A stretch of 21,816 bases of DNA from DAOVRD01 sp964605915 (GTDB lineage: Bacteria > Planctomycetota > Brocadiia > SM23-32), in NCBI GenBank assembly GCA_964605915.1, contig CAZSET010000032.1, positions 1 through 21,816 of the forward strand. The letters are read 5' to 3'. Of the stretch, positions 1-7,850 are shown one piece after another. Made by a program: the position numbers and the translations under genes. Within the stretch, counting starts at the first letter, position 1. Every line of letters begins with the position of its first letter. Under the pieces are notes generated by a model. It was given only the letters and a program-made list of their open reading frames with translations. It searched no databases and was not told the origin of the DNA.

Positions 1-67
1 CGGCCAGTGAGGCGTTCATCCAAGGGACTTGGATTCCCGCGACCCGGGAATTGCTGCCTGTCCGGCG

Positions 68-97
68 TTGGCGCGCGGCCGCACGGGGCGGTATGAT
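68..97 (+). promoter_or_regulatory. Candidate sigma-70-like promoter for the GH2-like gene
   Basis: A TTGGCG box at 68-73 and a TATGAT box at 92-97 are separated by 18 bp and lie 65 bp upstream of the start at 163. The -10 box matches five of six consensus bases in otherwise GC-rich DNA. The rest of 1-162 shows no gene I can support. This is a pattern match only. Confidence 0.35.
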
Positions 98-148
98 GCC
101 GCACCGTTCCGGGGAGCGGACGCCGGAGCGAAATGTGCCGGATGCTCT

Positions 149-155
149 GAGGGGG
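149..155 (+). promoter_or_regulatory. Ribosome binding site deciding the GH2-like start
   Basis: The purine run GAGGGGG ends 7 nt before the ATG at 163. It favours that start over the in-frame ATG at 196, which would also remove the basic n-region of the signal peptide. Confidence 0.5.
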
Positions 156-162
156 TTGCGCG

Positions 163-3100
163 ATGCGTGGAAACTCTGAGAAGGGCGCCGCTGCAATGAC
201 GATCCTGATTGGACTGATATGCTGCGCGATGCAGGGCGCGGCCGGCCAGCAGGACGCGGCGCTGCCTGCAGGCGTGCGGGCGGTATGGGACATCGAGAAG
301 GCCTACCGCGAGTCTACGCCGACGCGCGAGCGCGTCTGCATCAACGGCCTGTGGCGATTCAAGCCGGCCCGAAGCGCCAACGAGCCGATCCCCGGCGGCG
401 GTTGGGGCTACGTCAAGGTGCCCGGGGCCTGGCCGCGCGGCAGCAGTTACGACAAGCAGCGGCTCTACCTGCATCCGAGCTGGCAGGAGCAGAGCCTGGC
501 CGAGATCAACCAGGCCTGGCACCAACGCGAGATCACCATGCCGGCCGCCTGGGCGGGCCGGCGCATCGTCGTCTCCACGGAGTATCTGAACTCCTACGCC
601 GCCGTCTATGTCGATGGCCGGAAGATGGGCGAGATGCGCTTCCCCTGGGGAGAGGTGGACATCACCTCCGCCTGCCGACCGGGCGGCAAGCACGTCCTCA
701 CGCTGTACGTTGCCGCCATACCGCTCAAAGAGGTGCTCGTCCTGTACAATCAGACCGGTCAATCGCAGCAGGTGAAGGGGAGCGTCGCGGCGCGGGGCCT
801 CTGCGGCGACGTCTTCCTGTCGGCCATGCCGCAGGGCGGCCGCGTGACGGACGTGAAGGTCGAGACCTCGGTGCGCAAAGGGGAGCTCACGCTGGACGTG
901 GCCCTGTCCGACCTCGCGCCCGGCAAGGACTACGGCCTGCGCGCGCTAGTCAAGCAGGACGGTGAGACGGTGAAGGAAATGCAAAGCGGCACCGTCCGGG
1001 CGACTGAGCTTGAGGGAAGCCGCTGCGTCTTCACCACCGCGTGGAAGCCCGACAAGCTGTGGGACACGCACACGCCGCAGAACATGCAGGTGCTGGAGCT
1101 ATCGCTCCTGGACGCGAACGGTGAGGTGCTGGATGCCTATCGGCCCGTTAGGTTCGGCTTCCGCGAGTTCTGGATCGACGGGCGGGACTTCCGCCTGAAC
1201 GGCTCGCGCATCTTCCTGTTCGTGCTGCCGTTGGAGAACGCCAGGACCGATCGCATGGGCGTCGCCGAGGCCAGTTACCAGGGAGCGCGCGAGACGATGC
1301 TCCGGCTCAAGAGCGTCGGCGTCAACGCGGTCTATCCCCACAATTACAACTGCCAGCCCGGCGTGCACGTGGGCATGGAGCAGATATTCCGGGCCGCCGA
1401 CGACGTGGGAATGCTCGTCGCGCTCTTCCAGCCCCACGCCCGGAGCTTCGATTGGGAGGCAGAGGACGCGGACGAAGCGAACGGCTATGCCCAGCTTGCC
1501 GAGTTCTACGTGCGCATGGCCCAGAACCATCCGTCCATCGTCATGTACGCGATGAACGCCAACATGATGGGCTACTCCGACGCGGCCAATCCCCACCACA
1601 CCGACGGCCTCCACAACCGCATGGGCGAGGTGGGGCCGCGCGACGACGAGCGCGCCGTGCTGGGCAGGCGCACCGAGGCGATCGTGCAGCGGTTCGACAC
1701 GACCCGGCCCATCTACCACCACTCGTCGGGCAACCTGAGCCAGATGTTCACGGAGAACCACTACATCAACTTCGTGCCCATCCAGGAACGCTCCGACTGG
1801 TTCGAGCACTGGGCGAAAGAGGGTGTCAAGCCGCTGTTCCTGACCGAATACGGGGCTCCCTCCTCGCTGAGCTGGACGATGCACCGGGGGTACCCGACCG
1901 GCAAGATCGAGGGCCGGTCCGTCTACGGCAACAGCAGCCTCATGTACCAGTTCTGCACCGCCGAGTGGGGCGCGCAGTTCCGCGGCGACGCCGCCTTCGA
2001 CCTGACCGAGCCGGAGAAGCGCAACATGCGCTACGAGGCGAAGAACTGGCGGATCGGCCGCCCCTGGAAGCGCTGGGATTACCCCTTCATGATGACTGCT
2101 GCCCCCCTGGGCATCCCGAACCTGAGCGACGTGAAGGCGGACTACATCACCGACAACTGGCGCGCCTACCGGACCTGGGGCGTGTCGGCGTTCAACATAT
2201 GGAGCCAGAGCAGCCTCTTCGCGTTGCGTGAGGGCGCCGACCGGAGCCGCGTGGAGTTCGAGACCGACTGGGATGCGCTGCAGCGCCCGGGCTTCAGCCC
2301 CGATTTCATCGACGACCGCCGCGAGTCATTCGAGGCCGCCTACAAGCGCGAGGATTGGATACCGGTCAGCTTCGGCGAGGCCTTCCTGCGCAACAACCGG
2401 CCGCTGCTGGCCTACGTCGGCGGCGAACCGGGCGACTTCAGCAGCAAGGACCACAACTTCCTGGCCGGCCAGACCGTGCGGAAGCAAATCATCGTCATCA
2501 ATAACTCGCGTGAGCCCGTCGCCGCCGACTGCTCATGGTCGCTGGCCCTGCCGCAGCCCCTGAGCGGGACCGAGAAGGTCAGCGTCGAGACGGGCGAGCA
2601 GGCCCGCGTCCCGCTTGCCCTGGCGCTGCCGCGTGCGCTCCCGCCGGGCGAGTACACGCTGACCATGCGCGCGGAGTTCGACACGGGCGAGACGCAGGAG
2701 GATGCGTTCGCCGTGCACGTCTTGGCCCCGGCGTCGCCCGTCGAACGCCTTCGGAGGGTGGCCCTCTTCGACCCGAAGGGCGAGACGGGCAACATGCTGC
2801 GAGACCTCGGCGTGGAGTTCGCAACCGTGGGCGCCGAGGCGGACCTGTCCCCGCATGACGTGCTGATCGTGGGCAAGGGCGCGCTGACGCTCGACGGCCC
2901 GGCGCCCGACGTCGCGCGCGTGCGCGACGGGCTGAAGATGCTTGTCTTCGAGCAGCAAACGAAGGTGCTGGAGAGGCGGCTCGGCTTCCGCGTGCAGGAA
3001 TACGGGCTCCGGCGCGTCTTCAAGCGCGTGCCGGACCATCCCGTCCTGGCCGGGCTCGAGAACGCGAACCTGCGCGACTGGCGCGGCGAGGCTACAACGG

Positions 3101-4098
3101 TGCCGCTCGGCCTGGACTACAAGTTCATCCGCTGGGAATACCCCCTGCAGAAGTGGTGCGGCCTGACCGTCACGCGCCCCTGGCGGTCGAGCTGGCGCGG
3201 CAACGTGGCAACGGCGCTGATCGAGAAGCCCGCGTGCGGCGACTTCCTGCCCATCGTGGACGGCGGCTTCGGCCTCCAGTACAGCCCGCTGATGGAGTGG
3301 CGCGAGGGGGAGGGCATCGTGCTCTTCTGCCAGATGGACGTGACGGGCCGCACCGAAGAAGACCCCGCCGCGCAGCGGCTGGTCAGCAACCTGCTGAGCC
3401 ACATGGGCACCTGCGAGCCGGGGCCACGGCGGAAGGTGCTTTACGCCAGCGAGCCGGCGGGGAAAGCGCACCTGGAGAAGGCGGGCCTCGATCCCGCTCC
3501 GTACGAAGGCGGCAGGCCGACGCTCCGCCAAATCCTGGTCATCGGACCCGGCGCAGCGGCCCAACTGGCCCCCCACAAGGTCGCGATCGCCGCGTGGCTG
3601 ACTGACGGCGGGCAGGCGCTGGCCATCGGCCTGACCGAGGCCGAGGCCAACGCCGTGCTGCCGGTCAACGTGAAGATGACGCAGGCCGAGCACATCAACG
3701 CGTACTTCGAGACCGCAGGCAGGGGCTCGCCCCTGGCGGGCGTGGGGCCGCCCGACGTCCACAACCGCGATCCGCGCGAGATCAGCCTCGTGACCGGAGG
3801 CGCAACGCCGGTCGGAGACGGCGTGCTCGCCGTGGCGAACGACGGCCGCCTGGTCTTCTGCCAGCTCGTGCCCTGGCAATTCGAATATGAGAACCAGCTC
3901 AACCTGAAGATGCCGTTCCGGCGCACGGCCTTCCTTGTCTCGCGCGTGCTGGCCAACATGGGCGCCGTCAGCCGCACGCCGCTGTTGGCGAATTTCGCGT
4001 CCCCCGTGCAGGGCGAGGAGGAGACGCGCTGGCTCGACGGCCTTTACCTGGACGTGCCCGTCGAACTGGACGATCCCTACCGCTTCTTCATCTGGTAA
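163..4098 (+). CDS. Secreted GH2-like multidomain protein with two C-terminal amidotransferase-like modules
   Basis: This 1311-residue protein probably acts outside the cytoplasm on glycans. Residues 1-28 look like a signal peptide (basic n-region, hydrophobic MTILIGLICCAM core, AAG-QQ boundary). A GH2 sugar-binding jelly roll follows at about 55-210 (opening CINGLWRF), then an Ig-like domain to about 330 and a TIM barrel at about 335-740. The barrel keeps the nucleophile motif LFLTEYGAP (Glu562). At the acid/base motif, usually NHPSI-xx-WSxxNE, it reads NHPSIVMYAMNAN, which puts Asn467 where Glu is expected. A linker or Ig-like part leads to two modules at about 864-1080 and 1091-1280 that resemble the class-I glutamine-amidotransferase fold found in trimerisation domains of some beta-galactosidases. 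I see no obvious catalytic Cys-His pair in them. It is much longer than ordinary GH2 enzymes (about 600-1050 residues). Hydrolytic activity and substrate are unknown. It converges on the next gene. Confidence 0.85.
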   Translation: MRGNSEKGAAAMTILIGLICCAMQGAAGQQDAALPAGVRAVWDIEKAYRESTPTRERVCINGLWRFKPARSANEPIPGGGWGYVKVPGAWPRGSSYDKQRLYLHPSWQEQSLAEINQAWHQREITMPAAWAGRRIVVSTEYLNSYAAVYVDGRKMGEMRFPWGEVDITSACRPGGKHVLTLYVAAIPLKEVLVLYNQTGQSQQVKGSVAARGLCGDVFLSAMPQGGRVTDVKVETSVRKGELTLDVALSDLAPGKDYGLRALVKQDGETVKEMQSGTVRATELEGSRCVFTTAWKPDKLWDTHTPQNMQVLELSLLDANGEVLDAYRPVRFGFREFWIDGRDFRLNGSRIFLFVLPLENARTDRMGVAEASYQGARETMLRLKSVGVNAVYPHNYNCQPGVHVGMEQIFRAADDVGMLVALFQPHARSFDWEAEDADEANGYAQLAEFYVRMAQNHPSIVMYAMNANMMGYSDAANPHHTDGLHNRMGEVGPRDDERAVLGRRTEAIVQRFDTTRPIYHHSSGNLSQMFTENHYINFVPIQERSDWFEHWAKEGVKPLFLTEYGAPSSLSWTMHRGYPTGKIEGRSVYGNSSLMYQFCTAEWGAQFRGDAAFDLTEPEKRNMRYEAKNWRIGRPWKRWDYPFMMTAAPLGIPNLSDVKADYITDNWRAYRTWGVSAFNIWSQSSLFALREGADRSRVEFETDWDALQRPGFSPDFIDDRRESFEAAYKREDWIPVSFGEAFLRNNRPLLAYVGGEPGDFSSKDHNFLAGQTVRKQIIVINNSREPVAADCSWSLALPQPLSGTEKVSVETGEQARVPLALALPRALPPGEYTLTMRAEFDTGETQEDAFAVHVLAPASPVERLRRVALFDPKGETGNMLRDLGVEFATVGAEADLSPHDVLIVGKGALTLDGPAPDVARVRDGLKMLVFEQQTKVLERRLGFRVQEYGLRRVFKRVPDHPVLAGLENANLRDWRGEATTVPLGLDYKFIRWEYPLQKWCGLTVTRPWRSSWRGNVATALIEKPACGDFLPIVDGGFGLQYSPLMEWREGEGIVLFCQMDVTGRTEEDPAAQRLVSNLLSHMGTCEPGPRRKVLYASEPAGKAHLEKAGLDPAPYEGGRPTLRQILVIGPGAAAQLAPHKVAIAAWLTDGGQALAIGLTEAEANAVLPVNVKMTQAEHINAYFETAGRGSPLAGVGPPDVHNRDPREISLVTGGATPVGDGVLAVANDGRLVFCQLVPWQFEYENQLNLKMPFRRTAFLVSRVLANMGAVSRTPLLANFASPVQGEEETRWLDGLYLDVPVELDDPYRFFIW

Positions 4099-4122
4099 GG
4101 ACGGGCCGACCCCCGGCCGTCC
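4099..4122. terminator. Hairpin between convergent genes, possible bidirectional terminator
   Basis: GGACGGGCCG (4099-4108) pairs with CGGCCGTCC (4114-4122) across a 5-nt loop with one bulged G. It begins directly after the stop at 4096-4098, in the 53-bp gap between convergent genes. There is no T-run on either side, so intrinsic termination is uncertain. Confidence 0.35.
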
Positions 4123-4151
4123 GGCCCGCTTCAAACACCCTCTGTCGCCCG

Positions 4152-5549
4152 TCAGATCACCAGCGGGTCGAACTCCTCGAACCGGTAACCGAAGCCCGAC
4201 CCGCGCAGGCTGGAGGTGTCCAGCCGGCCATCGTGCGCGCGGAAGATGCCGGGGTGAACCTGCTCGCCGCGCCGCGAGGCAGCCGGGCAGAACTGCCGCG
4301 CGTTCGCCTCCACTCCCATGATCGGCCGAATGCGCGCCGCCAGCCCGACGGACTGGATCAGGCCCAGATCGGTCAGCGTCAGGTCCTGCACGCTATAGGG
4401 CACGCCGGCCTCGGTGGCCTTCGCCAGCATCAGGAGCGAATTCGACTGCCCCTTGCACGTCTTCAAGGCCACGCCCGTGTAGCCCTGGCGCAGCGCCTCG
4501 TCCATGGCTTCGAGCCCGCTGAGGGCCTCGTCGGCCAGGACGGGTTTCAGTTCCGCCGCGCGCGTCACCTCCAGCGGACGCTCGAAGAGCCAGCGCGTCG
4601 TCGGCTGCTCGATGTAGAGGATTGCGTCGTAGGCCTCGGGCGAGCGTTCCTTGACTCCATTGAGGTAATCGATGACGTACTCCACGTCCTCGCACATCTC
4701 GTTGGCGTCGGAGGTCAGGTAGACCTCGTCCTTGCCCGCTTCGGCCAGGGCCTCGCGGACGACGCGGTAGACGGCGACGGTGCGGTCCACGTCCCACTCC
4801 AGGTCGTTGCCGCGCATCTTCACCTTGTGGCAGAAGACGCCGTCGCGCTTTACCCAGGCGGCCAGGTCGGTCGGGTATTCGTCCTGCGGGTCGTCGGGCC
4901 CCACGTCAGCCGGAGTGAGGGGGTCGTACCCGCCCACCAGGTGGAAGACGGGCAACGTCCCGTCGTAGCGCGGCTTGACGTAGTCCGCCGGGTACTTGCT
5001 TTTGAACTGCGGCCCGAGGTAGCGGCCCAGGTCCCAGCTCAGGTGCTCGGGCCCCAACGTGGCGTAGGCGTCCAGGCCCAACGCGTTCCCGAAGGCGTCG
5101 TGCAGGGCGGCGTCGAAGGGCGCGCCGACGACCAGCGCGCACATGCGGGGCATGGCCTCGCCGGGCGCGTACTGCTCGATCATCTCGTCCGCCAGCTCCA
5201 GCAGCAGGGGCTCGGTCTCGAGCGCGTGCTCCATCGGATGGCCGTAGTCCTCGCGCTTGCGCAGCTCCCCGCCGTAGCGGATCGCCAGGTTGCGCATGAA
5301 GTCCGTGACCATGAAGGAGGGCACGACCTGCGAAGGCCAGCTCCAGGATGAGCCCAGCACCATGGACCCGCGTCCGACGGCGCGGCGGCCATCGCGCGTC
5401 TCGACCAGCGCAGTCACGTACAGGTCCGCCGTCGAGCGGGCGCCCGGCCCCTTCACGGAGCCGCCGAACTTGAGCGTGGCGCGGTACGACTTATAGGAAA
5501 AGCCCACCTCCAGGTCCAGGATGCGGATGTCAGTCGCCAATGTCTTCAT
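4152..5549 (-). CDS. Enolase-superfamily (mandelate racemase/muconate lactonizing-like) enzyme
   Basis: This 465-residue protein carries an enolase-type (beta/alpha) barrel. Enolase-superfamily enzymes abstract a proton alpha to a carboxylate with Mg2+ stabilising the enolate. Visible landmarks are a K-x-K pair (Lys242, Lys244, in HKVKMRG), carboxylate ligands at Asp281 (TSDANE), Glu314 (LYIEQPTTR) and Asp340/Glu341 (VLADEAL), and a later barrel lysine, Lys363 (ALKTCKG). KxK plus a third Lys fits the muconate-lactonizing/epimerase-like subgroup better than His-Asp dyad enzymes. The N-terminal 230 residues form a longer than usual capping region with an insertion around 170-225. The ATG at 5549 follows GGAAAGG by 9 nt and lies 21 bp after the amidotransferase stop, so the two are probably co-transcribed. 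The substrate (racemase, dehydratase, cycloisomerase or epimerase) cannot be assigned. Confidence 0.85.
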   Translation of the reverse strand: MKTLATDIRILDLEVGFSYKSYRATLKFGGSVKGPGARSTADLYVTALVETRDGRRAVGRGSMVLGSSWSWPSQVVPSFMVTDFMRNLAIRYGGELRKREDYGHPMEHALETEPLLLELADEMIEQYAPGEAMPRMCALVVGAPFDAALHDAFGNALGLDAYATLGPEHLSWDLGRYLGPQFKSKYPADYVKPRYDGTLPVFHLVGGYDPLTPADVGPDDPQDEYPTDLAAWVKRDGVFCHKVKMRGNDLEWDVDRTVAVYRVVREALAEAGKDEVYLTSDANEMCEDVEYVIDYLNGVKERSPEAYDAILYIEQPTTRWLFERPLEVTRAAELKPVLADEALSGLEAMDEALRQGYTGVALKTCKGQSNSLLMLAKATEAGVPYSVQDLTLTDLGLIQSVGLAARIRPIMGVEANARQFCPAASRRGEQVHPGIFRAHDGRLDTSSLRGSGFGYRFEEFDPLVI

Positions 5550-5570
5550 GGTCGTTCAACCTTTCCGTAT

Positions 5571-6290
5571 CTAGGCGTCAGCCCAACTGCGGACCTCCAA
5601 CGAGCCGTCGACCACGCCGCCCTCGCCATCCGGCAGGTCGGCCCATTCCTCGTCCCCGATGGCTTCGGACGCCACCAGCAGCATCGGCGGGGCGGCGCTC
5701 TCCGGTTGCAGCCACTTCAGTGGGTTGCCGTTTCGGTAGAAGTAGAGCTGCAAGCCGTCCGAGAGGAGGAAGCTCGTGCCCACCTTGCCCTGCACCTGCG
5801 GGGCGACGTCCGCCAGGCACTGGCAGACGGTGGGCGGCGCTATGCGGCGGTAGTCGGCGCAGGCCTCGCGCAGCGCCGTCAGGATCAGGCAGAAGAGCAG
5901 CTCGCTGTCCGTCTCACCCGTCGGCTGCACCTCGGGCGCGACCCCCGCGAGCAGCTCTGTGGCGTTCAAGATCGTGCCGTTGTGGGCGAAGGCCCACCCG
6001 CGGCGCAGGAAGGGGTGCGTGTTCACCAGCGTGTGCGCACCACGGGATGCATTCCTGATGTGCGCGACGAATGCCTTCCCCCGGCCCGCGCGTGCACGGC
6101 GGACGAACTGCTCGTCCTCGTGTGCGGCCTTGGGCGCGCGGGCGAGCGTCCAGGCGCCGGCCTCGAATGAAGCGATGCCCCAGCCGTGCGGATGCTTGGG
6201 CGCCTGGTCACGCAGGGCGTTGCGGGCGTCGACCAGCCAGTAGCCCAGTTCGCGCTCGCTACTACTGATCATCCCCAAGAGGCGACACAT
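5571..6290 (-). CDS. Class II (Ntn-type) glutamine amidotransferase, YafJ-like
   Basis: This 239-residue protein begins Met-Cys, so removal of Met exposes Cys2 as the N-terminal nucleophile that releases ammonia from glutamine. Class II signatures appear in order: MCRLLGM (1-7), HGWG (35-38), AHIRNAS (76-82, with the glutamine-binding Arg79), NTHPF (90-94), FAHNGTI (101-107, oxyanion Asn-Gly) and TGETDSE (124-130). There is only the glutaminase domain, as in stand-alone YafJ-like proteins, so the ammonia acceptor or partner enzyme is unknown. The start at 6290 is fixed by the Cys2 requirement and by GGGAGGG 8 nt upstream. The longer open frame to 6872 would bury Cys2 and overlap the divergent gene. 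It probably forms an operon with the enolase-superfamily gene 21 bp downstream. Confidence 0.88.
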   Translation of the reverse strand: MCRLLGMISSSERELGYWLVDARNALRDQAPKHPHGWGIASFEAGAWTLARAPKAAHEDEQFVRRARAGRGKAFVAHIRNASRGAHTLVNTHPFLRRGWAFAHNGTILNATELLAGVAPEVQPTGETDSELLFCLILTALREACADYRRIAPPTVCQCLADVAPQVQGKVGTSFLLSDGLQLYFYRNGNPLKWLQPESAAPPMLLVASEAIGDEEWADLPDGEGGVVDGSLEVRSWADA

Positions 6291-6298
6291 CGGCGGCG

Positions 6299-6305
6299 CC
6301 CTCCC
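6299..6305 (-). promoter_or_regulatory. Ribosome binding site deciding the amidotransferase start
   Basis: On the minus strand GGGAGGG lies 8 nt before the ATG at 6290, supporting the short Met-Cys start. Confidence 0.5.
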
Positions 6306-6345
6306 GTGTTGCGGCATCCTGCACGGCCCGAATGGACAGTCGTGC

Positions 6346-6373
6346 AGCATACCGACGGCGGCCGCGCTGTCAA
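6346..6373 (-). promoter_or_regulatory. Candidate promoter for the amidotransferase-enolase pair
   Basis: On the minus strand a perfect TTGACA (6373-6368) is followed after 16 bp by TATGCT (6351-6346), four of six consensus bases. It lies 55 bp upstream of the amidotransferase ATG in a 222-bp divergent intergenic region. Assignment is by pattern only. Confidence 0.5.
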
Positions 6374-6391
6374 GCGCAGGGCGGCCGTTAC

Positions 6392-6420
6392 CTGCGACAC
6401 GATCCGGGTGCGCGTATAAT
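6392..6420 (+). promoter_or_regulatory. Candidate promoter for the FAD oxidoreductase series
   Basis: A perfect TATAAT at 6415-6420 stands out in GC-rich DNA, 92 bp before the start at 6513. The -35 is weak (CTGCGA at 6392-6397, 17-bp spacer). The leader after it could hold regulatory sequence. The two opposing promoters overlap little, so one regulator could control both arms. Confidence 0.45.
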
Positions 6421-6499
6421 GGCGCGATCATTGCGGATCGGCAACACGGCAGGGGGCGGTAGATGCCCGGCCGCCCGGTCTGCCAGGCACCATGCGGGT

Positions 6500-6506
6500 G
6501 GAGGAG
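6500..6506 (+). promoter_or_regulatory. Ribosome binding site deciding the FAD oxidoreductase start
   Basis: GGAGGAG lies 6 nt before the ATG at 6513 and inside the frame of the alternative ATG at 6492, which has no comparable site. The protein therefore most likely begins at 6513. Confidence 0.6.
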
Positions 6507-6512
6507 TGCGAG

Positions 6513-7778
6513 ATGGACGATTGCGACGTCCTGGTGATCGGCGGCGGAACGGCCGGCACGGTCGCCGCCATCCAGAGCGGCCGGGCCGGCGCCCGCACGC
6601 TGCTGATCGAGAAGAACGGGATGCTCGGCGGCACGATGACCGTGGGCGGGGTCAACAACCCCGGGCTCTTCTACGCATGGGGCCGGCAGGTCATCGCCGG
6701 CATCGGATGGGAGCTCGTGACCGCCACGCTCGCCGAGACGGGCGGCGCGTTTCCTGATTTCAGCAACACGGCGCTGCCGCACTGGCGCCATCACGTCCGC
6801 ATCGACAAAGCCATCTTCGCCGCGCTCGCCGACCGGGCCGCGCTGGGTGCCGGCGTGGAGCTGCTGCTGCACGCCATGATCGCCGGGGCCGTGTGGGACG
6901 GCGAGGGCTGGGACGTGACGCTCTGCACGAAGAGCGGCCTGAAGCCCGCCCGCTGCCGCGTGCTGGTGGACTGCACGGGCGACGCGAACGCCGTCTCGCT
7001 GGCCGGCTTCGAGGTCGTCCAGCCGGACGAGTGCCAGCCCGGCACCCTCTTCGTTCGCGTGGGTGGCTACGACCTAAGCGCCCTGGATCTGGAGCGGATA
7101 TCGGACGCGTTCAAGGAGGCCGTGCGCGGGGGCCTCGTGCGCGAGAGCGACCTGTGGCACGGCCTGGAGGCCGCGCCGGGCTTCCTGCGCGGCCACGGCG
7201 GCAATTGCAATCACGTCATCCGCATCCGCGCGGCCACCAGCGAGGACCGCACCCAGGCGGAACTGGAAGCCCGGCGCCTGCTGCTGCGCGTCTACCGTCT
7301 CTTCCGCGCCCAGCCGGGGCTCGAAGGCCTGCGCATTGAGGAGGTCTCCCCCGAGTGCGGCATCCGCGAGAGCGTCACCATCAAAGGCAAGAAAACGATC
7401 ACCGTCGAGGACTACGTCGGCGGCCGCGTCTGGGACGACGCCGTCTGCTACAGCTTCTACCCCATCGACCTGCACAAGGAGGTCGGCGGCGAAGGGCGCC
7501 GGCTTGACGAGGGCATCGTGCCCACCATCCCGCGCGGCGCCATGCTGCCCGAGGGCAGCCGCAACCTGGTGGCGGCAGGGCGCTGCATCAGCGGCGACCG
7601 GCTGGCGCACTCGGCCTACCGCGTCGAGGCCACCTGCATGGCCACCGGCCAGGCGGCCGGCGCCATGGCCGCACTGGCGGCGCAGCGCGGCGTCGACGTG
7701 GAGGACCTGCCCATCGGAGACGTGCATGACCTGCTCCGGGCGCATGGGGCCATCGTGCCTGAGCTGCGCGGGACCTGA
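6513..7778 (+). CDS. FAD-dependent oxidoreductase (PF12831-like)
   Basis: This 421-residue flavoprotein opens with a Rossmann dinucleotide-binding motif, VLVIGGGTAG (7-15), and Glu33 at the end of the second strand for the ribose of FAD. The N-terminal MLGGTMTVGGVNNPG segment and the C-terminal AAGRCISGDRLAHSAYRV and GQAAGAMAALA segments are typical of the 'FAD dependent oxidoreductase' PF12831 family, often found beside sulfatases and glycoside hydrolases in Planctomycetota and Verrucomicrobiota. No signal peptide or membrane segment is visible, so it is probably cytoplasmic. The oxidised substrate cannot be read from sequence. The sulfatase follows after 72 bp with no strong terminator, so they may be co-transcribed. 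A short hairpin at 7784-7796 (5-bp stem) lies just after the stop. Confidence 0.87.
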   Translation: MDDCDVLVIGGGTAGTVAAIQSGRAGARTLLIEKNGMLGGTMTVGGVNNPGLFYAWGRQVIAGIGWELVTATLAETGGAFPDFSNTALPHWRHHVRIDKAIFAALADRAALGAGVELLLHAMIAGAVWDGEGWDVTLCTKSGLKPARCRVLVDCTGDANAVSLAGFEVVQPDECQPGTLFVRVGGYDLSALDLERISDAFKEAVRGGLVRESDLWHGLEAAPGFLRGHGGNCNHVIRIRAATSEDRTQAELEARRLLLRVYRLFRAQPGLEGLRIEEVSPECGIRESVTIKGKKTITVEDYVGGRVWDDAVCYSFYPIDLHKEVGGEGRRLDEGIVPTIPRGAMLPEGSRNLVAAGRCISGDRLAHSAYRVEATCMATGQAAGAMAALAAQRGVDVEDLPIGDVHDLLRAHGAIVPELRGT

Positions 7779-7837
7779 GGGCGCGGCGTCCCGCCGGTTG
7801 CAATGCCGCATAACATCCGCAGGGCCGTTGAACCCCC

Positions 7838-7843
7838 GAGGAG
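7838..7843 (+). promoter_or_regulatory. Ribosome binding site deciding the sulfatase start
   Basis: GAGGAG lies 7 nt before the ATG at 7851. It supports that start over the in-frame ATG at 7803, whose extra 16 residues are Arg/Pro-rich and carry no signal peptide. Confidence 0.6.
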
Positions 7844-7850
7844 ACGCAAC

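Noticed and set aside
16..762. Minus-strand frame over the start of the GH2-like gene
   Set aside because: There are no motifs, and it overlaps the signal peptide and sugar-binding domain of a well-supported gene.
5571..6290. EgtC (ergothioneine pathway) assignment for the class II amidotransferase
   Set aside because: No ergothioneine pathway genes (EgtB, EgtD) are nearby, and the motifs fit the general YafJ-like class equally well.
5571..6872. Long version of the amidotransferase with 194 extra N-terminal residues
   Set aside because: It would overlap the FAD gene, remove the N-terminal Cys needed for catalysis and ignore the ribosome site and promoter at 6299-6373.
7784..7796. 5-bp hairpin CGGCG-TCC-CGCCG after the FAD oxidoreductase stop
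   Set aside because: It is too short and has no T-run. Such stems are expected often by chance at this GC content.
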